From Mytilus edulis (Eukaryota > Mollusca > Bivalvia > Mytilida > Mytilidae), in the NCBI RefSeq assembly GCF_963676685.1, contig NC_092354.1:69242178-69306177 (forward strand): a stretch of DNA of 64,000 nt, read 5' to 3'. The notes under the pieces were generated by a model. The model ran no database searches, was not told where the DNA came from, and was given only the letters and a program-made list of their open reading frames with translations. Below, in pieces: positions 34,181-44,919 of the stretch. Every line of letters begins with the position of its first letter. Position 1 is the stretch's first letter. Position numbers and translations under genes: made by a program.

Positions 34181-35245
34181 GCTTCCGTACAAACGAAACA
34201 GCAGAAACATACATGTAATATAGTAGTCAGATGTCGGTAATTGGCATCTTTTCTGCCTGATTTTCTGTTGCTAATCAATCATGTTCTTTGTCTTACAATG
34301 ACACAATATTTTTATGGCAGTGGCAATATACAGCTACAACCAGTTTGATGAATCAATGTTACCACTGTGCTACCATCTTGTTTTTATATTTCACATTGCT
34401 TTCCTCTTTTACAACAGCCAAGAGAGAACCGAGTCATGGTCAATTTGTATCGATTTAAAACTGTCTGAACATCGGAAGATAATGTCTATCCTTTACAGGT
34501 GAAACTGAACACCGTCAATGCTGACAATAAAATACAAACTTTGAATATCGATCACGAATTCTTCGACTATTACAAAAATATGTATCTATTACATTTAAAT
34601 ATTAAAAAGAACAAATTTGTATATATTTTTTCAAGACATATATATAATAAAGACTATAACACAAGTTTCCATACGTTTCGGCCATTACGGCCTTCTTCAT
34701 TGGAATAAATAACAATTACATCGCTTGGATACATTACGTTATGATAACTACTATGACGTTCATTTGCTGCGTTTTTTTCTTTTTTTATATAAATATTTTT
34801 ATTATTGTTCATACATTGTGTTGAGTCCTTCAGGTTATAATGCTTTTAATTTATTTATCCAAAGGCTTCTTTAGTTTTTCTGTAAATTTCTGTTCCTAAT
34901 ACTTTTTCTATGGCGGTAACTTCAAGTTAAATTTTTCATGCAATGATTGTGCTGAATGAAATGGTTGGCTACCGGATCTTCTGTTTTCTTTGTTCGTAAA
35001 AAACTAAATATAATTAGAGACCAATTGTTTTCCAAAATTAGTTAAATAGTTCCATCTTTTTTAAATATGACTAAGGAAGCAAGATTTAATTTTTTGTATA
35101 CGTGTGGTGAGACTGATATAATAAGAATTATTGTTAAATTTAAAAGCGACATGAACATTTTAAGAAATGCTTTATTAAGTACTAAATAACTTATAACTTT
35201 TGTGGTACCACCTCCTCATATATATATGATATATATTATATATAT
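34181..35245. other. No gene seen
   Basis: AT-rich DNA. Near 34670 the words ACGTTTCGGCCATTACGGCC and TTCTTCATTGGAATAAA look like part of a dispersed repeat. Nothing else is supported. Confidence 0.4.
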
Positions 35246-35325
35246 ATACAACTCGTCTAAACATCAACCCAACAATGTTAGATCTGTAAATTTGCTTTCG
35301 CAAATTTTTGGTTCTTCCCTCGCCG

Positions 35326-35395
35326 GGATTCGAACCCATGCTACTGTGATATCGTGACACCAAATCGCCTGCACTGCAGCCGTCCCGCTAGACCA
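35326..35395 (-). other. tRNA-like internal pol III promoter (copy 1)
   Basis: B box at 35326-35336 and A box at 35385-35395 on the minus strand. I could not fold an acceptor stem with proper ends, so I call it tRNA-derived, not a tRNA gene. Confidence 0.6.
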
Positions 35396-35771
35396 CACGA
35401 CCACCTGGGCTCTCTAAAAAAAGAGCTTTTGCTGGCCGTGTGTTACCTTTCCTCGTCAGTTTTAATCTAGCGGCGTACTACAGTACATGATATATAAGGC
35501 ATGAAGATGTTATTGTTACAGATCAGCTAAATTATCTATAGTAAAGGATCCTACAAATTAATGTGATATACAGTCACAGAAAATAATTATATTTATAAGT
35601 ACGTCTGAGTCAGTGACAACTCTACAACAGATGTATCCATCGGATCGCCATCAATGATGGTGATACATGGCTGTGTACATAATGTATATACATGCAACTC
35701 GTCTAAACATCAACCCAACAATGTTAGATCTGTAAATTTGCTTTCGCAAATTTTTGGTTCTTCCCGCGCCG

Positions 35772-35841
35772 GGATTCGAACCCATGCTACTGTGATATCG
35801 TGACACCAAATCGCCTGCACTGCAGCCGTCCCGCTAGACCA
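35772..35841 (-). other. tRNA-like internal pol III promoter (copy 2)
   Basis: B box at 35772-35782 and A box at 35831-35841 on the minus strand, same spacing as copy 1. Confidence 0.6.
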
Positions 35842-36375
35842 CACGACCACCTGGCTTTCAAAAAAAGAGCTTTCGCTGGCCGTGTGTTACCTTTCCTCGT
35901 CAGTTTTAATCTAGCGGCGTACTACAGTACATGATATATAAGGCATGAAGATGTTATTGTTACAGATGAGCTAAATTATCTATAGTAAAGGATCCTACAA
36001 ATTAATGTAATATACAGTCACAGAAAATAATTATATTTATAAGTACGTCTGAGTCAGTGACAACTCTACACCAGATGTATCCATCGGATCGCCATCAATG
36101 ATGGTGATACATGGCTGTGTACATAATGTATATACAACTCGTCTAAACATCAACCAAACAATATATATAGACAACTCGTCTTAACATCAACCCAACAATG
36201 TTAGATCTGTAAAACTGCTTATATATACAATGTTTATGAATTTGGTATGATATATTTGTTTGTATGTTTGTGTATAACCAATGTGTATTGTCTTGGTATC
36301 AATCCTGTAATTTTGGATTTCAAACCAATAAAAATTACTTACTTTCTTACTTACTTGCTTACTTATACCAAGGAG

Positions 36376-36752
36376 GTTATATGACCTCCTTGCTTATACA
36401 TATTTCCACTGAGTCGATGCCACTGCTGGGGAACGTTTCGTCCCCGAGGGTATCACCAGCCCAGTAGTCAACAATTCGGTGTTGACATGAAAATCAATAA
36501 TGTGGTCATTTTAATAAATTTCCTGTTTACAAAATTTATAAAATTTTCGAAAAACTAAGAATTTTCTTATCCCAGGCATAGATTACCTTAGCCGTATTTG
36601 GCACAACTTTTTGGAATTTTGGGTCCACAATGCTCTTCAACTTTGTATTTGTTTGGCTTTATAAATATTTTGATATGAGCGTCACTGATGAGTCTTATGT
36701 AAACGAAACGCGCGTCTGGCGTACTAAATTATAATCCTGATACCTTTGATAA
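36376..36752 (+). mobile_element. Mussel retrozyme-like repeat with hammerhead ribozyme
   Basis: The blocks are GGGGAACGTTTCGTCCCCGA, GTATCACCAGCCCAGTAGTC, CAGGCATAGATTACCTTAGC, CAACTTTTTGGAATTTTGG, then the ribozyme and ATAATCCTGATACCTTTGA. I recognise this as a very abundant mussel repeat. Small self-cleaving retrozymes are described in mussels and other animals. The exact ends of the unit are inferred from the recognisable blocks. No coding frame is present. Confidence 0.65.
36679..36722 (+). ncRNA. Type I hammerhead ribozyme
   Basis: The core CTGATGA lies at 36685-36691 and GAAA at 36705-36708. Stem I pairs GCGTCA (36679-36684) with TGGCGT (36717-36722), including two G-T wobbles. Stem III is the very short CGC/GCG (36709-36714), followed by TC with predicted cleavage after 36716. 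Stem II has G-C and T-A pairs, but the third pair is a C-A mismatch, so this copy may be slow or dead. A tiny stem III is known to favour action as a dimer or in tandem transcripts. Confidence 0.8.
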
Positions 36753-36759
36753 CTATCGT

Positions 36760-37540
36760 ATATGGTTTCCGGACAATAACTTCAGTATAAGTTAATAGAG
36801 CAAAAGGTATATAACCACAAAAGGAAGGCTTAGATTGATTTTTGGAATTATGGTTCCATGGGATATCTCATGTACAAAAGATTTTGGAACATTTTAGCAA
36901 ATCGGTAATCAATTTACGACAAAATTAGACTGTATATCCAATTTAAGCGAAATAGGAAAACAAGCAGGTCACTTTACGGAAATTGCCTCGTGCTCCTTTC
37001 TACTATTTTTATTTAAATTTGTAAGGATACGAAGTGGATATGTTCATAAAACTTTTTTTTCAAATACTTTTATTTATATTTTAAAGTAATGCATGACTTC
37101 GGCAAGTTTAATATTTTATCGTTTCTTATAAATACTTAAATATTGCAAACTATAGTAAAACTTATAACGAACACTGATTTCACTAAACTGTGCTATAAAA
37201 AAAACCTAACATAGTAACATTGGTTGTTTGCCTTGTATGTTGAGGGATTTAGTAGCAAAGTCAAACCTATTCTTTCTCTCTTAGATATAATTCTGAGAAA
37301 AGCATGATAATTTCATGTAAATATTCCGAACATTTCATTAACTCTGTGAACTCGACTATTAATCACATTAATTACTTTATGACATCTTACTTTTCACACA
37401 CCCTAAGCAAAATAAGGTTCTGATTGGTGTAATTTGTGAATCTTTCAAAGTTAAAGAGTGATTGGCAGTAAATATATAATAGCATGGTTTGTGATTGACA
37501 GTAACCCCACCTTATAACCATTTGATACAATACAGCTTAT
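36760..37540. other. No gene seen
   Basis: AT-rich sequence with no splice-bordered frames and no strong repeat visible. Confidence 0.4.
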
Positions 37541-37544
37541 GCAG

Positions 37545-37900
37545 CATTTACTTTTGACCCTTTCGGAACAGTCAGAACTTAAATGTAAATAATGTACATG
37601 TTTCAACAATTATAGCGTAATCTATATTTACTTTTGAACCTTATTGTACGTCAACTAGACGCTTAAGCTGCATATGCTATTTATTACAGCATAGGCTGCA
37701 TTTAATATAGCATATGCTGTATTTATTATAGCATATGCTGTATAAAATTACAGCATATGCTATATATTATAGCCTAAGCGACATTAATTACAGCATAGGG
37801 TACATAAATTATAGCTTAAGCTGTAGTTTATATAGCATATGCTGTATTAATTGTAGCATATGCGAAATAATTTACTTTTGACCCTTTCCGTACGCCATAG
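37545..37900 (-). repeat. AGCATATGCT-type repeat, longer copy
   Basis: From ACAGCTTATGCAGCATTTAC to CTTTCCGTACGCCATAG. The part 37680-37897 matches 8125-8334 almost exactly. Internal copies of TTACTTTTGACCCTTTC and TTACTTTTGAACCTTA show that the end motif is also repeated inside. Confidence 0.7.
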
Positions 37901-38039
37901 TAATTTGTAAATATTTGTTAGGTACTGAGATCAATCTTGCTCTTGTTCATCACTTTTAATGAAGGCCACTTATATTTATCTGATTTGTGCATGAAAAAAG
38001 ATTGGTTTCAAAACCTGATGTAAATCAACTCTTCACGGA

Positions 38040-39135
38040 AACCAGGCGTAAAAATCATACTTTATCCTGGCGGCATTGCAGTGTTTACAAAATGCATGTC
38101 CAGGCGTCAACCAGGCGTAAAGCAGGCGTAAATTAGGCGTAACTAAGGCGTAAACCAGGTGTAAAATTAGGCGTAATATTTAAATGAGTACGCCTGGTTC
38201 ACAAAAAAATAGGCGTAATATGCAAATGAGTACGCCTGGTCAATAAATAAACCAGGTGTAATATCCTTACATAATATTACACTTATTTTAGTTCAGTGTA
38301 TTAACCTAGCTGTGTACTTTTGTGTATTTGATACAAACTTCTGTACTGTTGCTTTTATTTCTTATTGTTTGACAAAAAACTTGAAATATAAACCATTGAA
38401 GAAGTTAATATAAAAATAAATACATTTTATGCAGACAATGGCTCAAATAAGTTTAAGTTTAAATAAGAATTATGACAATTATTTTTTTCTTGAAATAAAA
38501 GTAGCATTTTAACTAAGTTGTTTTTGAAAATTATTGTCTTTTGAACTAAAATATAAATGATAATTTTAAAGTAAAAGATTTTAATGTTATTATCCAATGA
38601 TAAAGGTTTTGGGATTTCAAAAATTCTGATAGAACATAATACTTACAAATGTAGTTATACTCACATTATTATTATTTACCATGTATTACTATTTTCCTTT
38701 TATTTCACAATTTCCATTAATTTATTTGATTCAGTATTTCCAATTTCAGATTCTTCCAAAAATCACAAAACAAGCAAATTATCCCTGAACATATGAAGCT
38801 GCCATGTGTCCAACTCTTGCAAACTAAAACCAAAGAGCCAAATTTTGAAAAAAAAATCCCATGATCCTTTATAAACAAAGCGTTATGGGTATTTTTATTT
38901 ACGCCATACCAACAGTTTTACGCCCGTAAGAAAATTTACGCCTTGCTTATTTCAAATTACGCCCGTAAGAAAACTTACGCCTTGCTTATTTCAATTTACG
39001 CCAGGTTTACTGCTTTTTTCTATGCCCGTAAGGACTACAAATTTACGTTTCCTGTCCCCTCACGCTTGGATCTAGACACGTTACTACCACTTACGCCTGG
39101 TTTAAGCCTTATTTCCAGGCGTAATACGCCTTATA
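38040..39135. mobile_element. Element-like region flanked by inverted arrays of CAGGCGTAA
   Basis: The left array (38041-38265) carries about ten CCAGGCGTAA or AGGCGTAA words in plus orientation. The right array (38900-39133) carries TTACGCC, TTACGCCTGG and TTACGCCCGTAAG in the opposite orientation. The middle (38280-38880) is AT-rich with no coding frame. The arrays resemble subterminal motif clusters of DNA transposons. I found no target duplication. Confidence 0.5.
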
Positions 39136-39139
39136 ATTT

Positions 39140-39965
39140 CGTATGGGAATAATAATGGGAGAATTGAGTATACTTCTTAAATTTTTTAGTCATTTTTTTC
39201 TTTTTTTATAAAGTTTGCCTTTTTTTCTCTATTCTTTCATGTCTTTAGGCCAGACCCTAATAAATGTAACTTCTGTAACTTTTGGAACTTATCTTCATCA
39301 TGCACACATCAGATAAATACATGTATAAGCCAGGTCGTGTGGCCTTCACAATGATTTACTATAAAATATTCTAGAGCTCCTTTTGATTCGGAATTGCTTT
39401 TAATGATCTAGCTCTAATGAAGTTGAGTATTCAACATTTTTGTTCAATATCTTTTTTAATCATGTTTAAGTATAGTGAATTGCTTTTTTATAAAGAAATC
39501 CATTTCTTTTTATCCAATTATATTTATTGTTTTAAAACTATGACTTGTATTCATGGTATTATGTTAGAATGAATACTGGTTAGTGATATTCCCGCCATTA
39601 TATGGTCACGATGGTTCAAGTCTAAATAATGTGACATTTTAAAACCTTAACAGCTTTCCTTTATTGTTTTGCGATTTTTTTTGTTGTTGTCCAAATGCAT
39701 AATGAATATTGCACTGTCTACTGATGACACAAGATTCCAAACCAAAAAGAGCTCTTGAAAGGCCATAGGGGGCAAGCAGTGTGAAAGTGAAAGGCTATCA
39801 TGAATAGGAAGATTGATTTTTGAACAATTGGAATCAGATTTGGAGAGAAGCAGACCCAGGGACAGACTTGTTTTATACATGTACATGTAGCATCTTCATT
39901 TTAGTACACTCCACAGGGAGAAAAAAATACAATTCAAAATTTAGCTCTACCTATTTAGAATCGAT
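39140..39965. other. No gene seen
   Basis: AT-rich, with no exon-like frame. The minus frame at 39647-39886 has no borders or known motif. Confidence 0.4.
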
Positions 39966-39984
39966 GCAGGACGTAACGGCCATA

Positions 39985-40095
39985 TAGTCCAAATAATTAT
40001 GACGTTTTGAAAGGCTATTATAATTTTTTTCTTTGACGCCTTACATATAGTCCAAATAATTATGACGTCTTGAAAGGCTATTATAATTTGGACTA
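39985..40095. mobile_element. Small MITE with TAGTCCAAATAATTATGACG ends, rearranged copy
   Basis: It starts TAGTCCAAATAATTATGACG, repeats that block once more internally (from about 40049) and ends TTATAATTTGGACTA. The related complete MITE is at 51284-51408. It is embedded next to an ACGGCCATA array. Confidence 0.6.
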
Positions 40096-40205
40096 AACGG
40101 CCATACTACCATGCCGGCCATAGGATGAAACGGCCATACCCCGAAAAGATGAAACGGCCATAGTACAAAAACGGCCATACTTTGTAAAGACGAATCGTCC
40201 ATGTT
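40096..40205 (+). repeat. ACGGCCATA motif array
   Basis: At least five ACGGCCATA or CCGGCCATA words spaced 12-25 bp, then GACGAATCGTCCATG. A similar array in opposite orientation lies at 48490-48615. Confidence 0.6.
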
Positions 40206-40499
40206 TGGTTTTTTTTTAAATGTTATAGATGAATTATTTTGATACTTATAGATGGTTATTATAACTTTTAAATAAACTATACTGCTTTTACATTATTTTT
40301 CATCTTAATTTTTGTTATATCATTTGTTTACTCATTATATATTTACGTAAATGAATGTGTTTAATCAGAGACATATATACACCATACTATTGTAGTTCAT
40401 ATGCCAAACTTGATGTACATGTGTATGCGATTTTTGTGCAATTGATGGCGAGACCATTGAACTAAAAACAAATACAAGACTGCATTCAATGAGGGGCTG

Positions 40500-40605
40500 G
40501 ACAGGGGGTATGTTTCTCCCTGCTCCCGCCCCTCTTCTCCCTTCTCCCGCCCTCCTTCTCCCGTCTCCCTCTTCTTTCTCTCTCCCTTACCTTTTCCGAC
40601 ATGCA
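40500..40605. repeat. Polypyrimidine tract (CTCCCTTCTCCCG type)
   Basis: About 100 bp of nearly pure C/T on the plus strand, preceded by GAGGGGCTGGACAGGG. A related tract with the same anchor in inverted position lies at 44787-44915. The minus-strand frame through it (GEGGREKGEEGREQGE) is a composition artefact. Confidence 0.7.
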
Positions 40606-40609
40606 TTTC

Positions 40610-43600
40610 ATTAATATCCATAAAACATTCAGGAAGAGTTTCGCTTTGAAGATTAGTAATGCCATACTATTAAAGTAACGAGTATCTCCCCTTTAACATT
40701 TCGAAATTTCTCATGTAAATATTTCTTCTATATCCATCCAGTTTTTCAGGAGTAGATGCACTTAAAAGAGATACATTAATAGACAGATAGGGTGCAATAT
40801 GCCTGCAACATGATCAGACGCATACAAATTCCCATCTAGGAGGGACATTCCAATGCAACCTCCCATATTTTCAATATTTGACAAATTTTAATCGGAAATA
40901 GTCCTGTTAAGGACGGCAGTAAAAATTGTGAATGTGTGCCTCCAGCTTACTTCAGACCTCAAGGTCATAAATCTTTCGAGCATGATTTTTCTACTCAGAC
41001 TCGTAATCAACCAATCAAATTTTTGGATTTCATGTTTCGAGCATGATTTTTGTGCTCCGAGCACTGAGTAAAGTTTTATGCCTTCATGGCCTGATACACG
41101 CCGTCTCCCGATTACTTTTAAAGTATAAAATTCAGAGGCGTAGCACTCAAATTTATATTGGTAAGGCGTGAAATATTATGGGTCGCAAAACAACTCATAT
41201 CTGCCTCCTTGAGGCAGATATTCGGCAGGGGTTTGGGGGCAGCTAAAGGGCCAGAGAAATTTTGGGATAAATGGTGCAAAATCCTGCATTCTGACACTTA
41301 AATTTCGCTTATCATTTTTTCAGTAACAATTTGAGTTATCTCACTTTTTTGAAAGTCTAATTCAAAATATAGAAAAAAGAAAAGAATTTGAAACATGAAA
41401 TGTGTCAAAAAGTCAACATTCCAAACGGATTCAACAAGTGGAATATCTTGGCTTAAATTTATACTTCCAATTTTGTGTCGGATGCCATTCAATGTGTCTA
41501 GGCATACAGGTTTTTTTTATAGTGGTACAGATAATAAATTTCTTTGCCGAGCGTAGCGGGGCAGATTTTTTTATGACCTCTTTTTCGCCTCAAAAACATA
41601 AAATAAGTGTAAAATGCACTAATTTCATAGTTCTTGACGTGAGGCTTGTATATAAATAAAGAGTAAGGGTTAAACATTTTTGATGCCGTCTTCTACTCCA
41701 TTAAATTTCTATTATAAATTGATTAGATGGTTCCAACGCTAGAATTTCTTATTGACATTTATTGAGAGGTTTCTAGTGATGACTTCTTTACACATCTTTC
41801 GTCAAAGACATATGGTTCAATTGTAGAAGTTTATGTTATATATAAGTTATGGTCCTTATGATGATTTTAATACGGGGACCTCAAATTATCTCCCAAGAAA
41901 AAGAGTAAAACTAAAAATCATACAAGACTTAAAAAGGCCAGAGGCTCACGACTTGAGACAGGCGCAAAGTTGCGGCTAGTTAAACATTTTTTTGAGATCT
42001 AAACCTCCCCCTTATACCTTTAGTCAATGTAGAAAAAACATACACACAACACTACGCACAGTAAAAGTCAGTTGAAGAGAATTCTGAGTCTGATGTCAGA
42101 ATAGGCCACAAAAGAAACTAAACAAATTGGCAATTATACATAAACTAACACATACTTCTAGCAGTTACATACTGACATGCGAGCTCGAGACTTGAATTAA
42201 ACTAATATATGATATCGTTTCATCATATGAATATCAAGCACGATCCCTGCCGTTAGGGGTTTAGTAGTATACCATCATAAAATATATGAGAAGAAAGAAC
42301 CCTGTCCAAGTGAATCAATATTAAAGCCAAAATAAGCAATCTTTAGTGAACTGACAACAGTATCGTAACTAACCCTTCTTAAAATAAGTAGCTTTTGAGT
42401 TGAATGCCGACAATGTTTGTGACAATGTATAAACAAGGGAAAATGGAACATTTTCAGCCGATTCTGAAAGGGACATCCCAAATTCACTATCATTTCTAAA
42501 AAAAATGTGATAAGTTTAAAAACAATTCACATAAAGTTCAGCTACACAAAAAAAACGTAATTGGTAGGCTAAGGTTGCATCATCTAGACATAAAAAAGTA
42601 TTTAAAAAAGATTCGATAATTTATTTTTTCATTTCGGTGCCCACTTTTTTATTTAGCTTATTGAATGCCGTACTCAGTTTGACTTTAAATAATTGTTTAC
42701 TTTTAACACATTATGAAACCTGGATTAAGAGTTCAACTCGTCTCATTAATTGGCTACTAATCTACCACATCCCTTTATTTCTATTGAACCAGTATTAATA
42801 AATGTTCATATATATATATACCGTTTATATTGCCTATGACTCATAAATTGGATTTTCTGTCTGTTTTTTTCCTGTAAAAACTTTGTTTTCTTTAATCCCG
42901 TGAAAAAACTTTGTTTTTTTTTCAATAAATTATAAAAAAAGGTATGGCATGCCATACCAACGAAAATCATTGGTACGTCAGCAGGCTGCTACGCCCCTGT
43001 AAATCCAAACTTTAGAAACGCAGGTTATTTTTAATTTGTGAAAATACGTGGAATTTTTGTGACACTATTTGTGCAATTTCGTAAGAAACCAATTCGTGTT
43101 AAATTGGTTGCAAAAAAAAGCTTCTTTTGGAAAATAATACTGAATATGATTTGTTGAAAATACATAGTACAAGCAGTCTTTGGAAATCAGAATTAACAAT
43201 GAAGAATAATACAATTGTCCTGGAACTTGGTTATTTTAGCACACTTTTCCTATATGTTCCAAGTGTAACCCGTTTTGAAATATAATTGGACTGTACAGAT
43301 AATATGGTTCCGGAAGCTTTTAAAAAATAGATTGCCGATACTGTAATCTTATAAATACAGTTTACACAGGACAGCAACATCGAAATGATGAAAAGGTTAA
43401 CAAAGGCCTGTCATGTTGGGATGTCAACACTTAATGCGCATCTGTTTGAACAAAATAAAATGATATCTATTAGACCCCCGGTTACATATTTTTTCTTTCA
43501 ATTCAGTATTTCAAAAATTATTTCTTGAAATTTACAATCACACAATTCATTAAAATAAAACCCAGTGGCCAACAATAAATGAACAATCGTTTAATTAATT

Positions 43601-44585
43601 ATTTTAATAATTGTCGAAAATAAACCAAGAAAAGCGCTCGGAACGACAAAACAAAATAAAAAAGATAGTTTGTTTGATATATTTCTTCAAATGCAGAAAC
43701 AAACTGAAACACGTAAACATTTTAATATCATTTTGGTTCATGTTAATTAACACTTGGTGTACAGGGATGGGTGTGTTTTGTTGTTGAATTGGACATGATT
43801 TACAATTGAGATTCCCAACTATATTCCATTATGATCTTTAATATAAATATATATATGAACCAAAAGTGCGCAAATTCAGAGCACAGAGTTTGACTTCTTC
43901 TACAGTGTACAATTTCAAGGTGGAACTTTTATAATGCACCAAGTGTTTTACCTATAGACGATGCATGTATGATCTCAGATTTTTTTTATTATATCATTTT
44001 TCACGAAAGACAGAACAATTTCAAAATGTATTGTATGGTCCTGAACATGCCTGAAATATTTTCTACCAGACATTTTGCAACCTCAAATCAATAAATTCAA
44101 ATTATTCTTGAAAATCACTGTTCACCCAATGAAATTTTGAAAGCTGAATCTCGGACTGGTACTTTTGATAACTATCCACCCTGTTAGTTGGAAATAAAAC
44201 TAAATCAGTTAGAATTAATAGGAAATTTATGAAACCAGACAGGGGAAATAAAAAAAACCGTTACTCTATATTAAGTAATGTCATCCTTTTTTGGCCAAAT
44301 TCTATGCATATAGGTCAAATTTGAAGCAATTTATCAAAAAAAATAATAAGGATGGTGACATGCATCGCTATACATGCACAGGCTCACAATAAAATCCTGG
44401 AAATTGTTAGTTTTTTATTCTTTCTCCATATATAAGAGATTGTAATGAATTAGTGAACAGGTTTTTCATTACTATGCACAATTTTCTGCGACTGTCATAC
44501 AAGTGAGAGTTTTGGCTAACCATAAAACCAGGTCCAATCCACAATTTTCAGCATAAGAAAACGCCTAAAGCTGAACCAATTCGGA
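40610..44585. other. No gene seen
   Basis: About 4 kb of AT-rich DNA. Parts around 41930-42230 (GGCTCACGACTTGAGACAGG and neighbours) look like the 3' part of the GATGTGGTATGATTGCC repeat. None of the short frames has splice borders plus recognisable content. Confidence 0.4.
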
Positions 44586-44589
44586 ATAT

Positions 44590-44700
44590 AACAGTTGTTA
44601 TCCATTTGTTTGATTTTGCAGTTAGATTAAGGACTTTCCTTTTTAAGATTTCGTCGGAGTCGTTTTTAGTTGTTTTTTTGGTCGTTTTACTTTTAATACC
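44590..44700 (+). repeat. Copy of the CAAGTCAGGAATATGACAG repeat 3' part
   Basis: It reads GGAATATAACAGTTGTTATC, ATTTGTTTGATTTTGCAG, GGACTTTCC and a T-rich end, in the same order as at 57513-57646 and 63818-63937. Confidence 0.55.
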
Positions 44701-44786
44701 ATTTTCTTGAATCTTTTGATCCACTCATTTATTAAATAATTGTTTTCCTGCTAAATTTTAATAATTTTAATACACATTTTTATCTC

Positions 44787-44915
44787 CTTTATATACCCTT
44801 TTCTCCTTTCTCCCGCCCCTTCTCTCCCTTCTCCCGCCCCTGCTCTCCCTTCTCCCTCCCCCTCTCTCCCTTCTCCCGCCCCCTCTCTCCCATGCTCCCA
44901 ATACCCTGTCCAGCC
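44787..44915. repeat. Polypyrimidine tract, second copy
   Basis: C/T-only units like CTCTCCCTTCTCCCGCCCC are repeated about four times and end with ATACCCTGTCCAGCCCCTC, the inverted anchor of the tract at 40500. Confidence 0.7.
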
Positions 44916-44919
44916 CCTC

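Larger units (their letters stand above)
35249..36134 (-). repeat. Two tandem copies of a tRNA-derived SINE-like unit
   Basis: Units start at CAACTCGTCTAAACATCAAC at 35249 and 35695, with a truncated further start at 36135 (periods 446 and 440 bp). Each full unit carries, on the minus strand, an A box TGGTCTAGCGG and about 48 nt later a perfect B box GGTTCGAATCC. Outside this lie shared blocks AGCTTTTGCTGGCCGTGTG and AAAGGATCCTACAAATTAATG, and a TATA-rich junction. The two copies are nearly identical. Confidence 0.75.

Noticed and set aside
35326-35395. A true tRNA gene
   Set aside because: A and B boxes are good, but no convincing acceptor stem or anticodon arm, and it sits in a 440-bp repeated unit.
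38040-38880. Captured gene between the CAGGCGTAA arrays
   Set aside because: Interior is AT-rich; the only frame of note (38584-38796) has no splice borders or similarity I recognise.
40397-40621. GEGGREKGEEGREQGE-like protein (also at 44751-44984)
   Set aside because: Low-complexity translation of a polypurine strand.
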